This document shows, in pieces, positions 1 to 10,715 of a stretch of 64,000 nucleotides of DNA. A program made the translations under genes and the position numbers. The stretch covers positions 58,449-122,448 of the forward strand of contig CAIKRR010000038.1 of NCBI GenBank assembly GCA_903829815.1. Direction: 5' to 3'. The DNA is from an uncultured Pseudomonadota bacterium (GTDB taxonomy: Bacteria > Pseudomonadota > Gammaproteobacteria > Burkholderiales > SG8-39). The notes beneath the pieces are model-generated. The model saw only the letters and a program-made list of their open reading frames with translations. It searched no databases and was not told where the DNA came from. Each line of letters starts with the position of its first letter. Position 1 is the stretch's first letter.

Positions 1-1436
<1,436 letters not shown>

Positions 1437-1460
1437 GTCGTTGAAAGTGCATTGACGTGA

Positions 1461-1488
1461 CCATTGCCCCGCCAGGCGGAGGCAATGG
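1461..1488 (+). terminator. Strong stem-loop after thiC
   Basis: CCATTGCC is followed by CCGC, a three-base loop, GCGG, one unpaired A and GGCAATGG, giving a nearly perfect 12-bp GC-rich stem 24 bases after the thiC stop. No run of T follows, so it is either a terminator without a U tract or a 3' stabilising hairpin. It lies upstream of the chosen start of the next gene. Confidence 0.45.
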
Positions 1489-1528
1489 CGCATGTGCCAG
1501 GCAAGACCACGATGAGGAGACAGCCGTC

Positions 1529-2566
1529 ATGACCCACCTGACCGAAGTGCGGTGTGCGCCGCGCGCGAATTCACCTTTCGTGTCGCGATGGGTGCGCCCG
1601 CTGTGCACGCTGGTGGCAGGCCTTGGCCTTGCGCTGGTGGCCGCAACAGGCTTCGCCCAGCAAGCCTGGCCTGCTCGTCCCATCAGACTGGTCGTGCCTC
1701 TCACCACGGGCGGTTCCAATGACCTCATGGCGCGCATTCTTGCCGAACGGCTGCCGAGCGTGCTCGGGCAGCCGGTGGTGGTCGAGAACAAGCCCGGGGC
1801 CGGTGGCAATGTGGGTACCGAATACGTCGCCCGCCAGCCACCCGATGGCTACACCCTGTTGCTGTCGTCCAACACCCATGTGATCAATCTGTCGTTCTTT
1901 GCAAAGCTGCCCTACGACCCGATCAAGGACTTCGAGCCGGTATCGCTGGTGGCCACCGTACCCTTCGTGATGACCGTCAACAGCAGTCTGCCGGTCAACA
2001 CGGTCAAGGAGTTCATCGCCTACGCTCGCGCCAACCCCGGCAAGGTGAGCTACGGTACCGCCGGGATCGGCACGCCGCATCACCTGTCGGCTGAACTCAT
2101 GAAGTCGATGACCGGCATCGACATGGTGCATGTGCCCTACAAGGGCGCGGCGCAGATCGTGCCGGCGCTGCTTGGCAACGAGATCACGGTGACGATCGGG
2201 GCGGTGAATACCCTGTTGCCGCATATTCGCAGCGGCAAGCTGCGCGCATTGGGAGTGACTGCCGACCACACCTTTACCGTGCTGCCCGAGGTGCCGACCA
2301 TTGCCGAGGCCGGTGGTCTGCCCGGGTTCGCGATCGATGTCTGGCTGGGCGTGCTGGCCCCTGCCGGCACGCCGCGGCCCATCATCGATCGGCTCAATGC
2401 CGATATACGGCGCATCGTGTTCGACCCGCAGGTGATCCGCGAGCGACTGAATGTGATGGGTGTCGATCCGGCCGGCAGCACGCCCGAGCAGTACATGGAG
2501 GTCATGAAGGCCGACATCCCGCGGTATGCGAAGATCGCGCGCGATGCCCATATCAAGCCCGAGTGA
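1529..2566 (+). CDS. Tripartite tricarboxylate transporter (Bug family) periplasmic receptor
   Basis: Periplasmic substrate-binding protein of the TctC/Bug superfamily, which captures carboxylates or similar small acids. The chosen ATG follows GAGGAGA by eight bases; the frame is open back to 1457 but that part covers the hairpin. The N-terminus has basic residues, a hydrophobic stretch (LCTLVAGLGLALVAA) and a likely cleavage site near GFAQQ, then WPARPIRLVVPLTTGGSNDL, the usual start of a mature Bug protein. VENKPGAGGNVGTEYVA is the conserved ligand-loop region. About 345 residues, normal for the family. No TctA/TctB membrane genes are adjacent, as is common for orphan Bug proteins, so the ligand cannot be told. 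Confidence 0.93.
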   Translation: MTHLTEVRCAPRANSPFVSRWVRPLCTLVAGLGLALVAATGFAQQAWPARPIRLVVPLTTGGSNDLMARILAERLPSVLGQPVVVENKPGAGGNVGTEYVARQPPDGYTLLLSSNTHVINLSFFAKLPYDPIKDFEPVSLVATVPFVMTVNSSLPVNTVKEFIAYARANPGKVSYGTAGIGTPHHLSAELMKSMTGIDMVHVPYKGAAQIVPALLGNEITVTIGAVNTLLPHIRSGKLRALGVTADHTFTVLPEVPTIAEAGGLPGFAIDVWLGVLAPAGTPRPIIDRLNADIRRIVFDPQVIRERLNVMGVDPAGSTPEQYMEVMKADIPRYAKIARDAHIKPE

Positions 2567-2593
2567 GGCCAGGTCTCGGAGAGTCGTTGCGCG

Positions 2594-3418
2594 ATGGATG
2601 TCCTGCTGCTGCTGAAGGCGCTCGTGATGGGCGTGGTCGAGGGGCTGACCGAGTTTCTGCCGATCTCCAGTACCGGCCATCTGATACTGGTCGGTGACCT
2701 CATCGGCTTCGATGACGACAAGGCCAAGGTCTTCTCGGTCGTCATACAGGCCGGTGCGATGCTCGCCATCGTGTGGGAGTATCGTGCCCGATTCGGCAGA
2801 CTGGCCACCGGATTTGCGACCGATCCGTCCGCGCGGCGCTTCGTGCTGCACCTTGCAGTGGCGTTTCTGCCGGCAGCCCTGCTGGGCCTCGCCTTCGGCC
2901 GCGTCATCAAGGCGCAGCTGTTCAGACCCGTGCCGGTGGCCCTCGCCTTCATTGTCGGTGCTCTGGTGATCCTCTGGGTCGAGCGGCGGGCGCGGCCGGC
3001 GCGTGTCCTCGACGTCGATGACATGAGCCTCCTCGATGCCCTCAAGGTGGGCTGTGCCCAGGCCTTCGCGCTGGTGCCCGGCACCTCGAGGTCGGGGGCG
3101 ACGATCATCGGCGGCATGTTGTTCGGGCTGTCGCGGCAGGCAGCCACCGAGTTTTCATTCTTTCTGGCGGTGCCCACGTTGCTGGCGGCCGGGGCCTGGG
3201 ATGGCTGGAAGAACCGTGCTCTGCTGAGCGCAGCCGACCTGCCGGTATGGTCGGTCGGGATGCTTGCCTCGTTCGCGTCGGCGTTTCTGTGCGTGCGCTG
3301 GTTGCTGCGCTACATCGCCACCCACGACTTCAGGCCCTTTGCGTGGTATCGCATCGCTTTCGGCCTGGTGGTGCTCGTCACCGGCTGGCTGGGCTGGGTG
3401 AACTGGTCAGCCGGCTGA
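2594..3418 (+). CDS. uppP: Undecaprenyl-diphosphatase UppP (BacA)
   Basis: Integral membrane phosphatase that recycles undecaprenyl pyrophosphate to the carrier used for peptidoglycan and O-antigen; overexpression gives bacitracin resistance in related proteins. 274 residues, typical length, with about eight hydrophobic segments. Signature motifs are visible: [17 protein letters not shown] near residue 17 and [14 protein letters not shown] near residue 160. It follows the Bug gene by 27 bases and converges on the next gene with a 16-base gap. Confidence 0.96.
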   Translation: MDVLLLLKALVMGVVEGLTEFLPISSTGHLILVGDLIGFDDDKAKVFSVVIQAGAMLAIVWEYRARFGRLATGFATDPSARRFVLHLAVAFLPAALLGLAFGRVIKAQLFRPVPVALAFIVGALVILWVERRARPARVLDVDDMSLLDALKVGCAQAFALVPGTSRSGATIIGGMLFGLSRQAATEFSFFLAVPTLLAAGAWDGWKNRALLSAADLPVWSVGMLASFASAFLCVRWLLRYIATHDFRPFAWYRIAFGLVVLVTGWLGWVNWSAG

Positions 3419-3434
3419 ACGAGCCCCGCGCCCG

Positions 3435-5036
3435 CTACCAGGCCGCCACGCAGCCGTCGCTGCGGGGGTCGGCACCACCCTCGAGCGTGCCATCGGGGTA
3501 ACGCACGATGGCTCCGGCATGACCCACCGTTTCGTCGTACTCGCCCACCAGTTCCACGTCGTGGCCACGGCGGCGCAGTTCGTCGATCACGGCAGGCGAG
3601 AACCGTGACTCCAGCTTGAGCGATTCGCTCGCACGTCCCCAAGTGCGGCCCAGCAACCAGCGCGGAGCACTGATCGCCGCCTGCGGGCTCATGCCCTGCA
3701 TCACGGTGCGGGTGAACACCGCACTCTGCGTCTGTGGCTGGCCGTCCCCCCCCATATTGCCGTAGACCATGGTTCGTCCGTCGCCGAGCCGCGCCAGCGC
3801 CGGGTTGAGGGTGTGGAAGGGCTTGCGGCCGGGTTGCAGCGGGTTGAGCGCGCCCGGGGCGAGCGAGAAACTGCAACCGCGGTTCTGCCAGTTGATGCCA
3901 CTGGAGGGCAGCACGATGCCCGAACCGAACTCGTGATAGATGCTCTGAATGAAGCTTACGGCGCGGCCTTCACCGTCGATCACGCCCATCCAGATCGTGT
4001 CGGCCGGGCCCTTGCCGCGGCCCCAGGGGGCGGCGACGTCCATGTCGATGGCGCCTGCCAGCTGATCAATGGCCCCTGCGTCCAGAAACTGTTGCGCTGC
4101 CATCGGCATGTGGGCTGGATCGGTGATGTGGCGGTCACGAATCGCGAAGGCACGCTTGGTCGATTCGACCGCCGCATGGACGAAATCGGCACCCAGCGGG
4201 TCCATGCCGCCTGCGCCGAGCCGGTCGAGCATCCCCAGGATGAGCAGCGATACCAGGCCCTGGGTGGGCGGTGTCATGTTGTAGGCGGTGCCGGCCGAAT
4301 GGGCCAGTTCGAGCGGAGTACGCCACTGGGCCTGATGGGCGGCAAGATCGGCCCGGCGCAGCGGACTACCTGCGGCCTCGAGTTCGTGTGCAATCGAAAC
4401 GCCGAGATCGCCGCGGTAGAAGTCGTCAAGCCCGGCGCGCGCGAGATGCTCGAGGGTTGCTGCCATGCGCGGCTGGCGAAACAGGCTGCCGATGGCCGGT
4501 ACCTGGCCAGCGTCGAGAAAGGTCTGGGCAAAGCCGGGGACATCAAGCAATTCGTCGAGCTTGCCACCGGTGTTGGCATGCTGGCTGCGGGTGACCGGCA
4601 CGCCGGCCGACGCATAGTGGAGGGCGTCGGCGAGCAGGCGCGCAAGGGGCAGCCGTCCCTGCAGTGCGCTCATCGAGAACTGGTGGGCCAGATCCCAGCC
4701 CGAGATCGTGCCAGCCACCGTCAGTGCCGCGGCCCCACCGCGAAACGGAATCGATCCGGTGATGCCGCGCTCGGCATAGGCATCAATCGACGCTGCTCCG
4801 GCTGCGGCGCCGCAGGCATCGATGGCGCGCACGGCCTGACCGGGTACCGAAATCAGCCAGAAGGCATCGCCGCCAATCGAATTCATGTGCGGGTACACCA
4901 CCGCGATGGTCGCGGCAGCGCAGAGCATCGCCTCGACGGCGTTGCCGCCATCACGCAGTACGGCCAGTGCAGCCTGCGCTGCCAGCCCGTGCGGGGCGAC
5001 GGCCATGCCGCGCGTGCCGCGTGCCGGTTCGATCAT
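3435..5036 (-). CDS. Gamma-glutamyltransferase-family Ntn hydrolase
   Basis: Member of the GGT superfamily of self-processing N-terminal nucleophile hydrolases, 533 residues. The early block RDGGNAVEAMLCAAATIAVVYPHMNSIGGDAFWL matches the large subunit start. The processing site is ADTIWMGVID, where classic GGTs read TTH: the nucleophile Thr is kept but the next two residues differ. Later, FGSGIVLPSSGINWQNRG, YGNMGGDGQPQ and the C-terminal GGADPRSDG match the family. No obvious signal peptide, so probably cytoplasmic. This fits the YwrD / oxamate amidohydrolase (HpxW)-like branch better than periplasmic GGT; the substrate is unknown. ATG at 5036 has AAGGA about ten bases upstream. Confidence 0.85.
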   Translation of the reverse strand: MIEPARGTRGMAVAPHGLAAQAALAVLRDGGNAVEAMLCAAATIAVVYPHMNSIGGDAFWLISVPGQAVRAIDACGAAAGAASIDAYAERGITGSIPFRGGAAALTVAGTISGWDLAHQFSMSALQGRLPLARLLADALHYASAGVPVTRSQHANTGGKLDELLDVPGFAQTFLDAGQVPAIGSLFRQPRMAATLEHLARAGLDDFYRGDLGVSIAHELEAAGSPLRRADLAAHQAQWRTPLELAHSAGTAYNMTPPTQGLVSLLILGMLDRLGAGGMDPLGADFVHAAVESTKRAFAIRDRHITDPAHMPMAAQQFLDAGAIDQLAGAIDMDVAAPWGRGKGPADTIWMGVIDGEGRAVSFIQSIYHEFGSGIVLPSSGINWQNRGCSFSLAPGALNPLQPGRKPFHTLNPALARLGDGRTMVYGNMGGDGQPQTQSAVFTRTVMQGMSPQAAISAPRWLLGRTWGRASESLKLESRFSPAVIDELRRRGHDVELVGEYDETVGHAGAIVRYPDGTLEGGADPRSDGCVAAW

Positions 5037-5093
5037 GGTGCAGAGTCCTTGCTTGTTCGGTTGAGGCGGGAAACGGGCTGGGTGGCGCTCAGC

Positions 5094-5546
5094 TCAGCTC
5101 TGCGCCCATGGCAGGCCGGCGTGGCGCCAGCCGCCTGTCGAATTGCGATGTCCGGCTGCATCCGGATCGCCCTCGAATCCTTCGAGCACATTGATGGCGA
5201 GCGTATAGCCTAGCTGTGTCGCAGCCTCGGCTGCCGCTGCCGAGCGACCACCGCTGCGGCACAGGAACAGGAGCGGACGTGTCCGGTCGGGTACTGCAGC
5301 CTGCAATTGGGCGGCAAAGTCGGCGTTGCGTCCGGCAGGGTAGTGATTCCACTCGATCTCGATGGCTGCTGGCACGCGCCCGACGTAGGCCCACTCGGCG
5401 CGGGTGCGCACGTCGACCAGCACCGCATCGGGGAGTGCTTCGCGCAGTGCGTGGGCGTCGCGAGGCGCGAGTGCGCCGGCATAGGGCAGAGACCGGCTAC
5501 GGCCGACCTCCAGGGCTTGCTCGAGCAGGTTGGCAGGGGTGCTCAT
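5094..5546 (-). CDS. Rhodanese-like sulfurtransferase domain protein
   Basis: A 150-residue single rhodanese domain. VDVRTRAEWAYVGRVPAAIEIEW is the substrate-entry region and LLFLCRSGGRSAAAAEAA carries the active-site loop CRSGGRS with the cysteine in place, followed by NVLEGFEGD. It therefore can carry a persulfide. Start is taken at ATG 5546 because the open frame above it has no rhodanese similarity and overlaps the glnA control region. It is divergent from glnA and follows the GGT-family gene's promoter side by about 58 bases. Exact substrate unknown. Confidence 0.88.
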   Translation of the reverse strand: MSTPANLLEQALEVGRSRSLPYAGALAPRDAHALREALPDAVLVDVRTRAEWAYVGRVPAAIEIEWNHYPAGRNADFAAQLQAAVPDRTRPLLFLCRSGGRSAAAAEAATQLGYTLAINVLEGFEGDPDAAGHRNSTGGWRHAGLPWAQS

Positions 5547-5640
5547 CGTTGATCGCTCCGCGCAGGGGTGCGCCCGAGTATACCCAGCCGATGGCGCCCG
5601 GGGTCGCAAACGGTCCTCGCACCAACTCGCGCGGGTAGCC

Positions 5641-5688
5641 CGCACCAGGTTGGCGCGATGAGCGCTATTTGTGCACAATGGCGGTGCG
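5641..5688 (+). promoter_or_regulatory. Two tandem NtrC-like enhancer sites upstream of glnA
   Basis: Consensus NtrC sites read TGCACC-N5-GGTGCA. Seen here: CGCACC-AGGTT-GGCGCG (5641-5657) and TGCACA-ATGGC-GGTGCG (5672-5688). Their centres are 31 bp apart, about three helical turns, the same arrangement as the paired enhancer sites of the E. coli glnA promoter. They lie roughly 90 and 120 bp before the predicted start of transcription from the sigma-54 promoter. The cognate regulator glnG is 3.5 kb downstream. The second site is the stronger match. Confidence 0.75.
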
Positions 5689-5744
5689 AACGCGGGGTTG
5701 AGGTCTCTTGTGGTCTCTCTCTTGGCATGCCGAAGGCTTGCTCG

Positions 5745-5760
5745 TTGGCACAATTCCTGC
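5745..5760 (+). promoter_or_regulatory. Sigma-54 (RpoN) promoter of glnA
   Basis: TTGGCACAATTCCTGC has the invariant GG and GC dinucleotides exactly ten bases apart and a perfect TGGCAC -24 element; the -12 element is CTGC instead of TTGC. Predicted transcription start is about 5771, some 105 bases before the glnA ATG. Together with the NtrC-like sites this indicates nitrogen-limitation control. A weaker GG-N10-GC match occurs at 5724-5737. Confidence 0.8.
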
Positions 5761-5875
5761 GACGTGTCTTGCCGCCATGGCGCGGTGCCTGTCGCAACAT
5801 CGATTTGCCATCGCCCGCCTCGAATCTCGAGCATGACCCATCCGCAGTCTGAATCAAAAGCAAAGGAGCCCGTTG

Positions 5876-7291
5876 ATGGCACTGTCTGACGCCGACGTAC
5901 TGAAGATGATCAAGGACAACGAGGTCCGATTCGTCGACCTGCGTTTCACCGATACCAAGGGCAAGGAACAGCACGTCTCGGTGCCGGCCAAGCAGTTCAC
6001 CCAGGACAAGTTCGATTCGGGTCATGCCTTCGATGGCTCGTCGATCGCCGGTTGGAAGGGTATCGAAGCCTCTGACATGCTGCTGATTCCGGACGCAGAC
6101 TCTGCCCGGATGGATCCGTTCACCGACGAGGCCGTTCTCAACATCTCCTGCGACGTGATCGAACCCTCGACGGGCAAGGGCTACGAGCGCGATCCGCGGT
6201 CGCTTGCCAAGCGCGCCGAGGCCTACCTCAAGTCGACCGGCATCGGCGATGCCGCCTATTTTGGTCCGGAGCCCGAGTTCTTCATCTTCGATTCGGTGAC
6301 CTGGAACATCGACATGTCCGGCTGCTTCGTCAAGGTCGAGTCCGAAGAAGCCCCCTGGTCGACTGGCAAGGAGTTCGAAGGCGGCAACATGGCGCATCGC
6401 CCGCCTGTGAAGGGCGGCTATTTCCCGGTGCCCCCGATCGACTCGCTGCAGGACATCCGCAATGCGATGTGCCTGGCCCTGGAGCAGCAGGGGGTCGAGG
6501 TCGAAGTGCATCACCACGAAGTCGCAGCGCCCGGACAGTGCGAAATCGGCACCGTCTTCAACAGCCTCGTGAAGCGCGCCGACTGGAACCAGATCCTGAA
6601 GTACACGGTCCAGATGGTGGCTGCAGGCTATGGCAAGACCGCCACCTTCATGCCCAAGCCGATCGTCGGTGACAACGGTTCGGGCATGCACGTGCACCAG
6701 TCGGTCTGGAAGGATGGCACCAATCTGTTCGCCGGCAACGGCTATGCGGGTCTGTCGGAATTCGCGCTCTACTACATCGGCGGCATCATCAAGCACGCGC
6801 GGGCACTGAACGCGATCACCAATCCGGGCACCAACAGCTACAAGCGGCTGGTCCCTGGCTTCGAGGCGCCGATCAACCTTGCCTATTCGGCTCGGAACCG
6901 CTCGGCTTCGATCCGCATTCCCTATGTGAACAGCCCGAAGGCGCGCCGCATCGAGGTGCGATTCCCTGACCCGACCGCCAACCCCTATCTGGCCTTCTCG
7001 GCGATGCTGATGGCCGGTCTGGATGGTGTGCAGAACAAGATTCATCCTGGGGATCCAATCGACAAGAACCTCTACGATCTGCCGCCTGAGGAAGCCAAGA
7101 AAGTGCCCAATGTCTGCTCCTCGCTCGACATGGCGCTGGACTACCTCGATCGCGATCGCGAGTTCCTGACCCGCGGTGGCGTGTTCACCAATGACTTCAT
7201 CGATGCGTACATTGAACTGAAGATGCAGGAGGTGACCCGCTTCCGCATGACGACCCATCCGGTCGAGTTCGACCTGTACTACTCGCTCTGA
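5876..7291 (+). CDS. glnA: Glutamine synthetase type I
   Basis: Makes glutamine from glutamate, ammonia and ATP; the main ammonia-assimilating enzyme. 471 residues, normal for GS I-beta. Motifs seen: [20 protein letters not shown] (latch region), [11 protein letters not shown] and [16 protein letters not shown] (metal ligands), [17 protein letters not shown] (ammonia/ATP site), [13 protein letters not shown] and [10 protein letters not shown] (ATP/glutamate binding). [10 protein letters not shown] near residue 398 contains the tyrosine that GlnE adenylylates in this class. ATG 5876 has AAGGAG eight bases upstream. First gene of a nitrogen-regulation block with glnL and glnG. Confidence 0.98.
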   Translation: MALSDADVLKMIKDNEVRFVDLRFTDTKGKEQHVSVPAKQFTQDKFDSGHAFDGSSIAGWKGIEASDMLLIPDADSARMDPFTDEAVLNISCDVIEPSTGKGYERDPRSLAKRAEAYLKSTGIGDAAYFGPEPEFFIFDSVTWNIDMSGCFVKVESEEAPWSTGKEFEGGNMAHRPPVKGGYFPVPPIDSLQDIRNAMCLALEQQGVEVEVHHHEVAAPGQCEIGTVFNSLVKRADWNQILKYTVQMVAAGYGKTATFMPKPIVGDNGSGMHVHQSVWKDGTNLFAGNGYAGLSEFALYYIGGIIKHARALNAITNPGTNSYKRLVPGFEAPINLAYSARNRSASIRIPYVNSPKARRIEVRFPDPTANPYLAFSAMLMAGLDGVQNKIHPGDPIDKNLYDLPPEEAKKVPNVCSSLDMALDYLDRDREFLTRGGVFTNDFIDAYIELKMQEVTRFRMTTHPVEFDLYYSL

Positions 7292-7419
7292 GCCGGGATG
7301 GCACGGTTCGCATGGCGGGGGCGTTTTGACGGCGCCCTTGCCCGCGCGAACCGCGCCACCGCCCGTGCAAACCGGGCCACAGCGCCTGCACACGGGGGCA
7401 GATTGTCTCTGGAGGGTGC

Positions 7420-7447
7420 TTGACATACACTCTCGAGGTCGATGATC
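7420..7447 (+). promoter_or_regulatory. Possible sigma-70 promoter before the DUF4124-glnL-glnG block
   Basis: A perfect TTGACA (7420-7425) lies in the 195-bp space after glnA, but the hexamer 17 bases later is poor (TGATCT). The same space holds two imperfect 19-20 bp direct copies of a GAACCGCGCCAC-like unit (about 7344-7384) and GC-rich partial dyads after the glnA stop. Promoter activity is only a suggestion. Confidence 0.3.
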
Positions 7448-7486
7448 TTTGCGCTTCCGACCGCGCCTCTGACCGGATCCTGATCG

Positions 7487-8014
7487 ATGGAACCTCGCGT
7501 GTTCCTTTCGCAGTTGCGGGCACTCAGTGCAGCGCGGTCGATACTGTCTGCGCTGTTGATGGTGCTGACGCTCCTGCCGCAGACGGGCCTCTTCGCGCAG
7601 TCCAACACCGTCTGGCGTTGCATCGACAGCACCGGGCGCGCCCGCTATACGAATGTGGCTACCGAAACGGCGGGGCAGCAGTGCGCCGTCGTCACCCGAG
7701 AGGTGATGGTGGCCCCGTCGCCGCCGCCGGCCGTCCGGGCGCCTCTTGCCCCTTCGTCAACCGCCGCCGCCGACCCGGCCGCGCAGCGATCTCGCGAGGG
7801 GGCGCGTCGCCGCATACTCGACGACGAACTGAAGAGCGAACAGGCGGCGCTGGCGCGCGCCCGCGAACTGCTGGCCGAGCAGGAGGGGATACGCAATGGG
7901 GACGAGCGCAACTACCAGCGGGTACTCGATCGACTCCAACCTTTTCAGGATTCGGTGGCCAATCATCTCAAGAATGTCGATGCGCTCGAACGCGAGATCA
8001 ATCGGCTGAAGTGA
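7487..8014 (+). CDS. Exported DUF4124-type protein with C-terminal coiled coil
   Basis: 175 residues. A hydrophobic N-terminal segment (ILSALLMVLTLLPQTGLFAQ) looks like a signal peptide. It is followed by NTVWRCIDSTGRARYTNVATETAGQQCAVV, the short beta-rich DUF4124 pattern (V-x-R-C-x-D-x-x-G-x-x-x-Y-T-N) with two cysteines that may pair. After an Ala/Pro linker comes a charged helical part (about 105-175) with a heptad look, ending REINRLK. Probably periplasmic or envelope-attached. It sits between glnA and glnL, 19 bases before glnL; no function is known and a role in nitrogen control is unproven. Confidence 0.8.
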   Translation: MEPRVFLSQLRALSAARSILSALLMVLTLLPQTGLFAQSNTVWRCIDSTGRARYTNVATETAGQQCAVVTREVMVAPSPPPAVRAPLAPSSTAAADPAAQRSREGARRRILDDELKSEQAALARARELLAEQEGIRNGDERNYQRVLDRLQPFQDSVANHLKNVDALEREINRLK

Positions 8015-8033
8015 TGGGCGCCGGAGTCGGTGC

Positions 8034-9131
8034 ATGAGCGAGCGGCTGCTGGGTTCGGGTGTGGACATGCTCGCCACAGCGGTGCTGCTGCTTGACCGGT
8101 GTCTGGTGATCTGTGACGCCAATCTCGCTGCCGAGACGCTGCTCGGCTTGTCTCGGCGCGCCTTGGTCGGTACGGTGTTTCCGACCCTGTTCTCCGAAAT
8201 GCAGGGACTCGACGAGCAGTTGCGCTTCACCATGGATGCTCAGCGGGGTTTCTGGGACAACGATGTTCGCCTTGTGCGCGTCAATCGCGAGCCGCTGCAT
8301 GTCAACTGTCTGGGCTCCCCGGTCGACATGCCGGACGCTGTGCTGTTGCTCGAATTGCGCAAGATCGAGCAGCAAGTGCGTATCGAACGCGAGGCTCTGC
8401 AACTCACCCAAAGTCAGGCCAACCGCGAACTCATCCGCAATCTGGCTCACGAGATCAAGAATCCGTTGGGGGGGTTACGTGGTTCGGCGCAGCTGCTCGA
8501 GCACGAACTGGACCGCCCCGAGCTGCGTGAATACACCCAGGTGATCATCAAGGAGGCCGATCGACTGCAGATGCTGATGGAGCGCTTGCTCACGCCGCAT
8601 CGGGTCCCGACCTTCGGCGATGTCAATATTCACGAGGTCTGCGAACGCGTACGCACTCTGGTGCTGGCCGAGTTTCCGCGCGGCATTGGCATCCGTCGAG
8701 ACTACGACACGAGCCTGCCTGACCTCTGCGGTGATCGTGAGCAACTGATTCAAGCCGTTCTGAACGTGACGCGCAACGCGGTGCAGGCGCTGCTGGGTCC
8801 CGAAGGGGTGGCCTGGCTCGAGGCGTGCGGTGCCTCGGGGCAGATTACCTTTCGCACACGCATCGCCTGGGGTGTGACGATTGCACGAGAACGTCACAGG
8901 CTGGCATTAGATTTGCAAGTCATCGACAACGGACCAGGGATTCCGACCGAAATGGTCGATCGGATCTTCTATCCGCTGGTGTCGGGACGCGAAGGCGGTA
9001 CCGGTCTGGGGCTGACGCTTGCACAGACGTTCATTCAGCATCATCACGGAATGGTCGAGTGTCAGAGTGAACCGGGGCGCACGGTTTTCCGTTTTCTCGT
9101 CCCGATCAGCGAAAGGCCTGGTGCCCGTTAG
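8034..9131 (+). CDS. glnL: Nitrogen regulation sensor histidine kinase NtrB
   Basis: Cytoplasmic kinase/phosphatase that controls NtrC phosphorylation in response to PII. 365 residues. An N-terminal PAS-like sensor (about 10-110) precedes the H-box NLAHEIKNPLGGLRGSAQLL with the phosphorylated His near residue 141. The ATP-binding part shows the N-box (NVTRNAVQALLG), DNGPGIP and GREGGTGLGLTLAQ, then QHHHGMVECQSEPG. No membrane segment, as expected for NtrB. Lies 19 bases after the DUF4124 gene and 90 bases before glnG, so likely one transcript. Confidence 0.95.
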   Translation: MSERLLGSGVDMLATAVLLLDRCLVICDANLAAETLLGLSRRALVGTVFPTLFSEMQGLDEQLRFTMDAQRGFWDNDVRLVRVNREPLHVNCLGSPVDMPDAVLLLELRKIEQQVRIEREALQLTQSQANRELIRNLAHEIKNPLGGLRGSAQLLEHELDRPELREYTQVIIKEADRLQMLMERLLTPHRVPTFGDVNIHEVCERVRTLVLAEFPRGIGIRRDYDTSLPDLCGDREQLIQAVLNVTRNAVQALLGPEGVAWLEACGASGQITFRTRIAWGVTIARERHRLALDLQVIDNGPGIPTEMVDRIFYPLVSGREGGTGLGLTLAQTFIQHHHGMVECQSEPGRTVFRFLVPISERPGAR

Positions 9132-9221
9132 CAGTACGCCATGCCGCGGAGCGTGCTCACCCAATCCGGTGTGAGACAGACTTGGCGGCAAGGCGCGTGC
9201 ATTCCACGCATGAGGTGAGGC

Positions 9222-10640
9222 ATGAAGCCAGTCTGGGTAGTTGATGATGACCGTTCGATTCGCTGGGTGCTGGAAAAGACCCTTGGGCGCGAAGGCATCG
9301 AGTTCGAGAGCTTCGAAAACGCCCAGGATGCGATGGTCGCGCTCGAGACACGCTCACCGCAGGTGCTGGTGTCCGACATCCGCATGCCGGGCACCTCGGG
9401 CATCGACCTCCTCACGCATGTGAAAGCGGCCTATCCGCAGATCCCGGTCATCATCATGACCGCCTACTCCGACCTCGATTCGGCCGTGTCGGCCTTTCAA
9501 GGCGGCGCTTTCGAATACCTGCCCAAGCCTTTCGATGTCGACCAGGCGGTCGATCTCATCCGGCGTGCTCTCGACGAGAGCGTGCGGGGCGAATCGCCGG
9601 CCGAAGTGGAGCCCGTACTCACCGAAATCATCGGTCAGGCTGCTTCGATGCAGGATGTCTTCCGCGGCATTGGACGACTGAGTCAATCCAGCGCCACGGT
9701 GCTGATCACGGGCGAGTCGGGCACCGGAAAGGAGCTTGTGGCGAGGGCGCTGCACCGGCATGGCCCGCGTGCCAGCAAGCCGTTCGTCGCCATCAACACG
9801 GCTGCGATGCCCAAGGATCTGCTTGAATCGGAGCTCTTTGGTCATGAGCGCGGCTCGTTCACCGGCGCGCAGACCTTGCGGCGTGGTCGTTTCGAGCAGG
9901 CCGAAGGCGGTACCCTTTTTCTCGATGAAATTGGCGACATGCCGGCGGATCTCCAGACCCGACTGCTGCGCGTTCTGTCCGATGGGCACTTCTATCGCGT
10001 CGGTGGGCATGCGCCATTGCGTGCCAACGTACGTGTGATCGCGGCCACTCACCAGGAACTCGAGCAACGGGTCCGCGAAGGGGCGTTTCGCGAAGATCTC
10101 TATCACCGCCTCAACGTCATCCGCTTGCGCCTGCCGAGCCTGCACGAGCGAGCCGAGGATGTGCCAGTGCTTGCCCGCCACTTTCTCGCGCGCAGCGCGC
10201 GTGAGCTGGGTGTCGAGACCAAGCGCCTGACCGATGAGTCGACCGCCTTTCTCGCCGCCTTCGACTGGCCGGGAAATGTGCGTCAACTGGAGAATGTCTG
10301 TCACTGGCTCACGGTGATGGCGCCCGGACAACTGGTCGACATCAAGGACCTGCCGGCCGAGTTGCGAGCCATGCCACGGGTCATGCCCGACGCCGACTGG
10401 ACGCAGGTGCTCGGACGGGAGGTGCAGGCGGCGCTGGTGCGAGGCGAGCGCGACCTGATGGACAGGCTCGCTCGCCGCTTCGAGGCGATTCTGATCGGCA
10501 AGGCATTGGCGCACACCTCAGGTCGCCGGATCGAGGCTGCCCAGTTGCTCGGGATCGGCCGCAACACGATTACCCGCAAGATCCAGGAGCTTGAACTCGA
10601 CGCCGAGCCTGCGCCTGCGCTGGAGAATCAGGTTGCTTGA
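9222..10640 (+). CDS. glnG: Nitrogen regulation response regulator NtrC
   Basis: Sigma-54-dependent activator, 472 residues. Receiver domain (1-120) has the phosphoacceptor Asp in [13 protein letters not shown] near residue 54 and the PKPFD lysine. The AAA+ domain (about 140-375) shows Walker [11 protein letters not shown], the sigma-54 contact loop GSFTGA (usual form GAFTGA), Walker [13 protein letters not shown] and the arginine-finger region [17 protein letters not shown]. The C-terminus has a Fis-type helix-turn-helix, [19 protein letters not shown]. It should act on the enhancer sites before glnA. Confidence 0.97.
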   Translation: MKPVWVVDDDRSIRWVLEKTLGREGIEFESFENAQDAMVALETRSPQVLVSDIRMPGTSGIDLLTHVKAAYPQIPVIIMTAYSDLDSAVSAFQGGAFEYLPKPFDVDQAVDLIRRALDESVRGESPAEVEPVLTEIIGQAASMQDVFRGIGRLSQSSATVLITGESGTGKELVARALHRHGPRASKPFVAINTAAMPKDLLESELFGHERGSFTGAQTLRRGRFEQAEGGTLFLDEIGDMPADLQTRLLRVLSDGHFYRVGGHAPLRANVRVIAATHQELEQRVREGAFREDLYHRLNVIRLRLPSLHERAEDVPVLARHFLARSARELGVETKRLTDESTAFLAAFDWPGNVRQLENVCHWLTVMAPGQLVDIKDLPAELRAMPRVMPDADWTQVLGREVQAALVRGERDLMDRLARRFEAILIGKALAHTSGRRIEAAQLLGIGRNTITRKIQELELDAEPAPALENQVA

Positions 10641-10715
10641 CAGACCAGCCTGAGCCGAGCCCGATCATGGCAGAATCGGGGCAAGGTGCGGTCAGGGAGG
10701 CCTCTGTCCGATAGC

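Noticed and set aside
3813..5213. 466-codon plus-strand frame opposite the GGT-family gene
   Set aside because: Composition is that of an antisense shadow; the minus-strand protein has clear family motifs.
7381..7410. A further NtrC-like site before the DUF4124 gene
   Set aside because: TGCACA followed by GGGGGCA keeps only part of the palindrome; too weak to list.
5543..7426. Very long antisense open frame (627 codons) opposite glnA
   Set aside because: High third-position GC keeps the antisense frame open; glnA on the other strand is certain and the antisense product shows no family motif.
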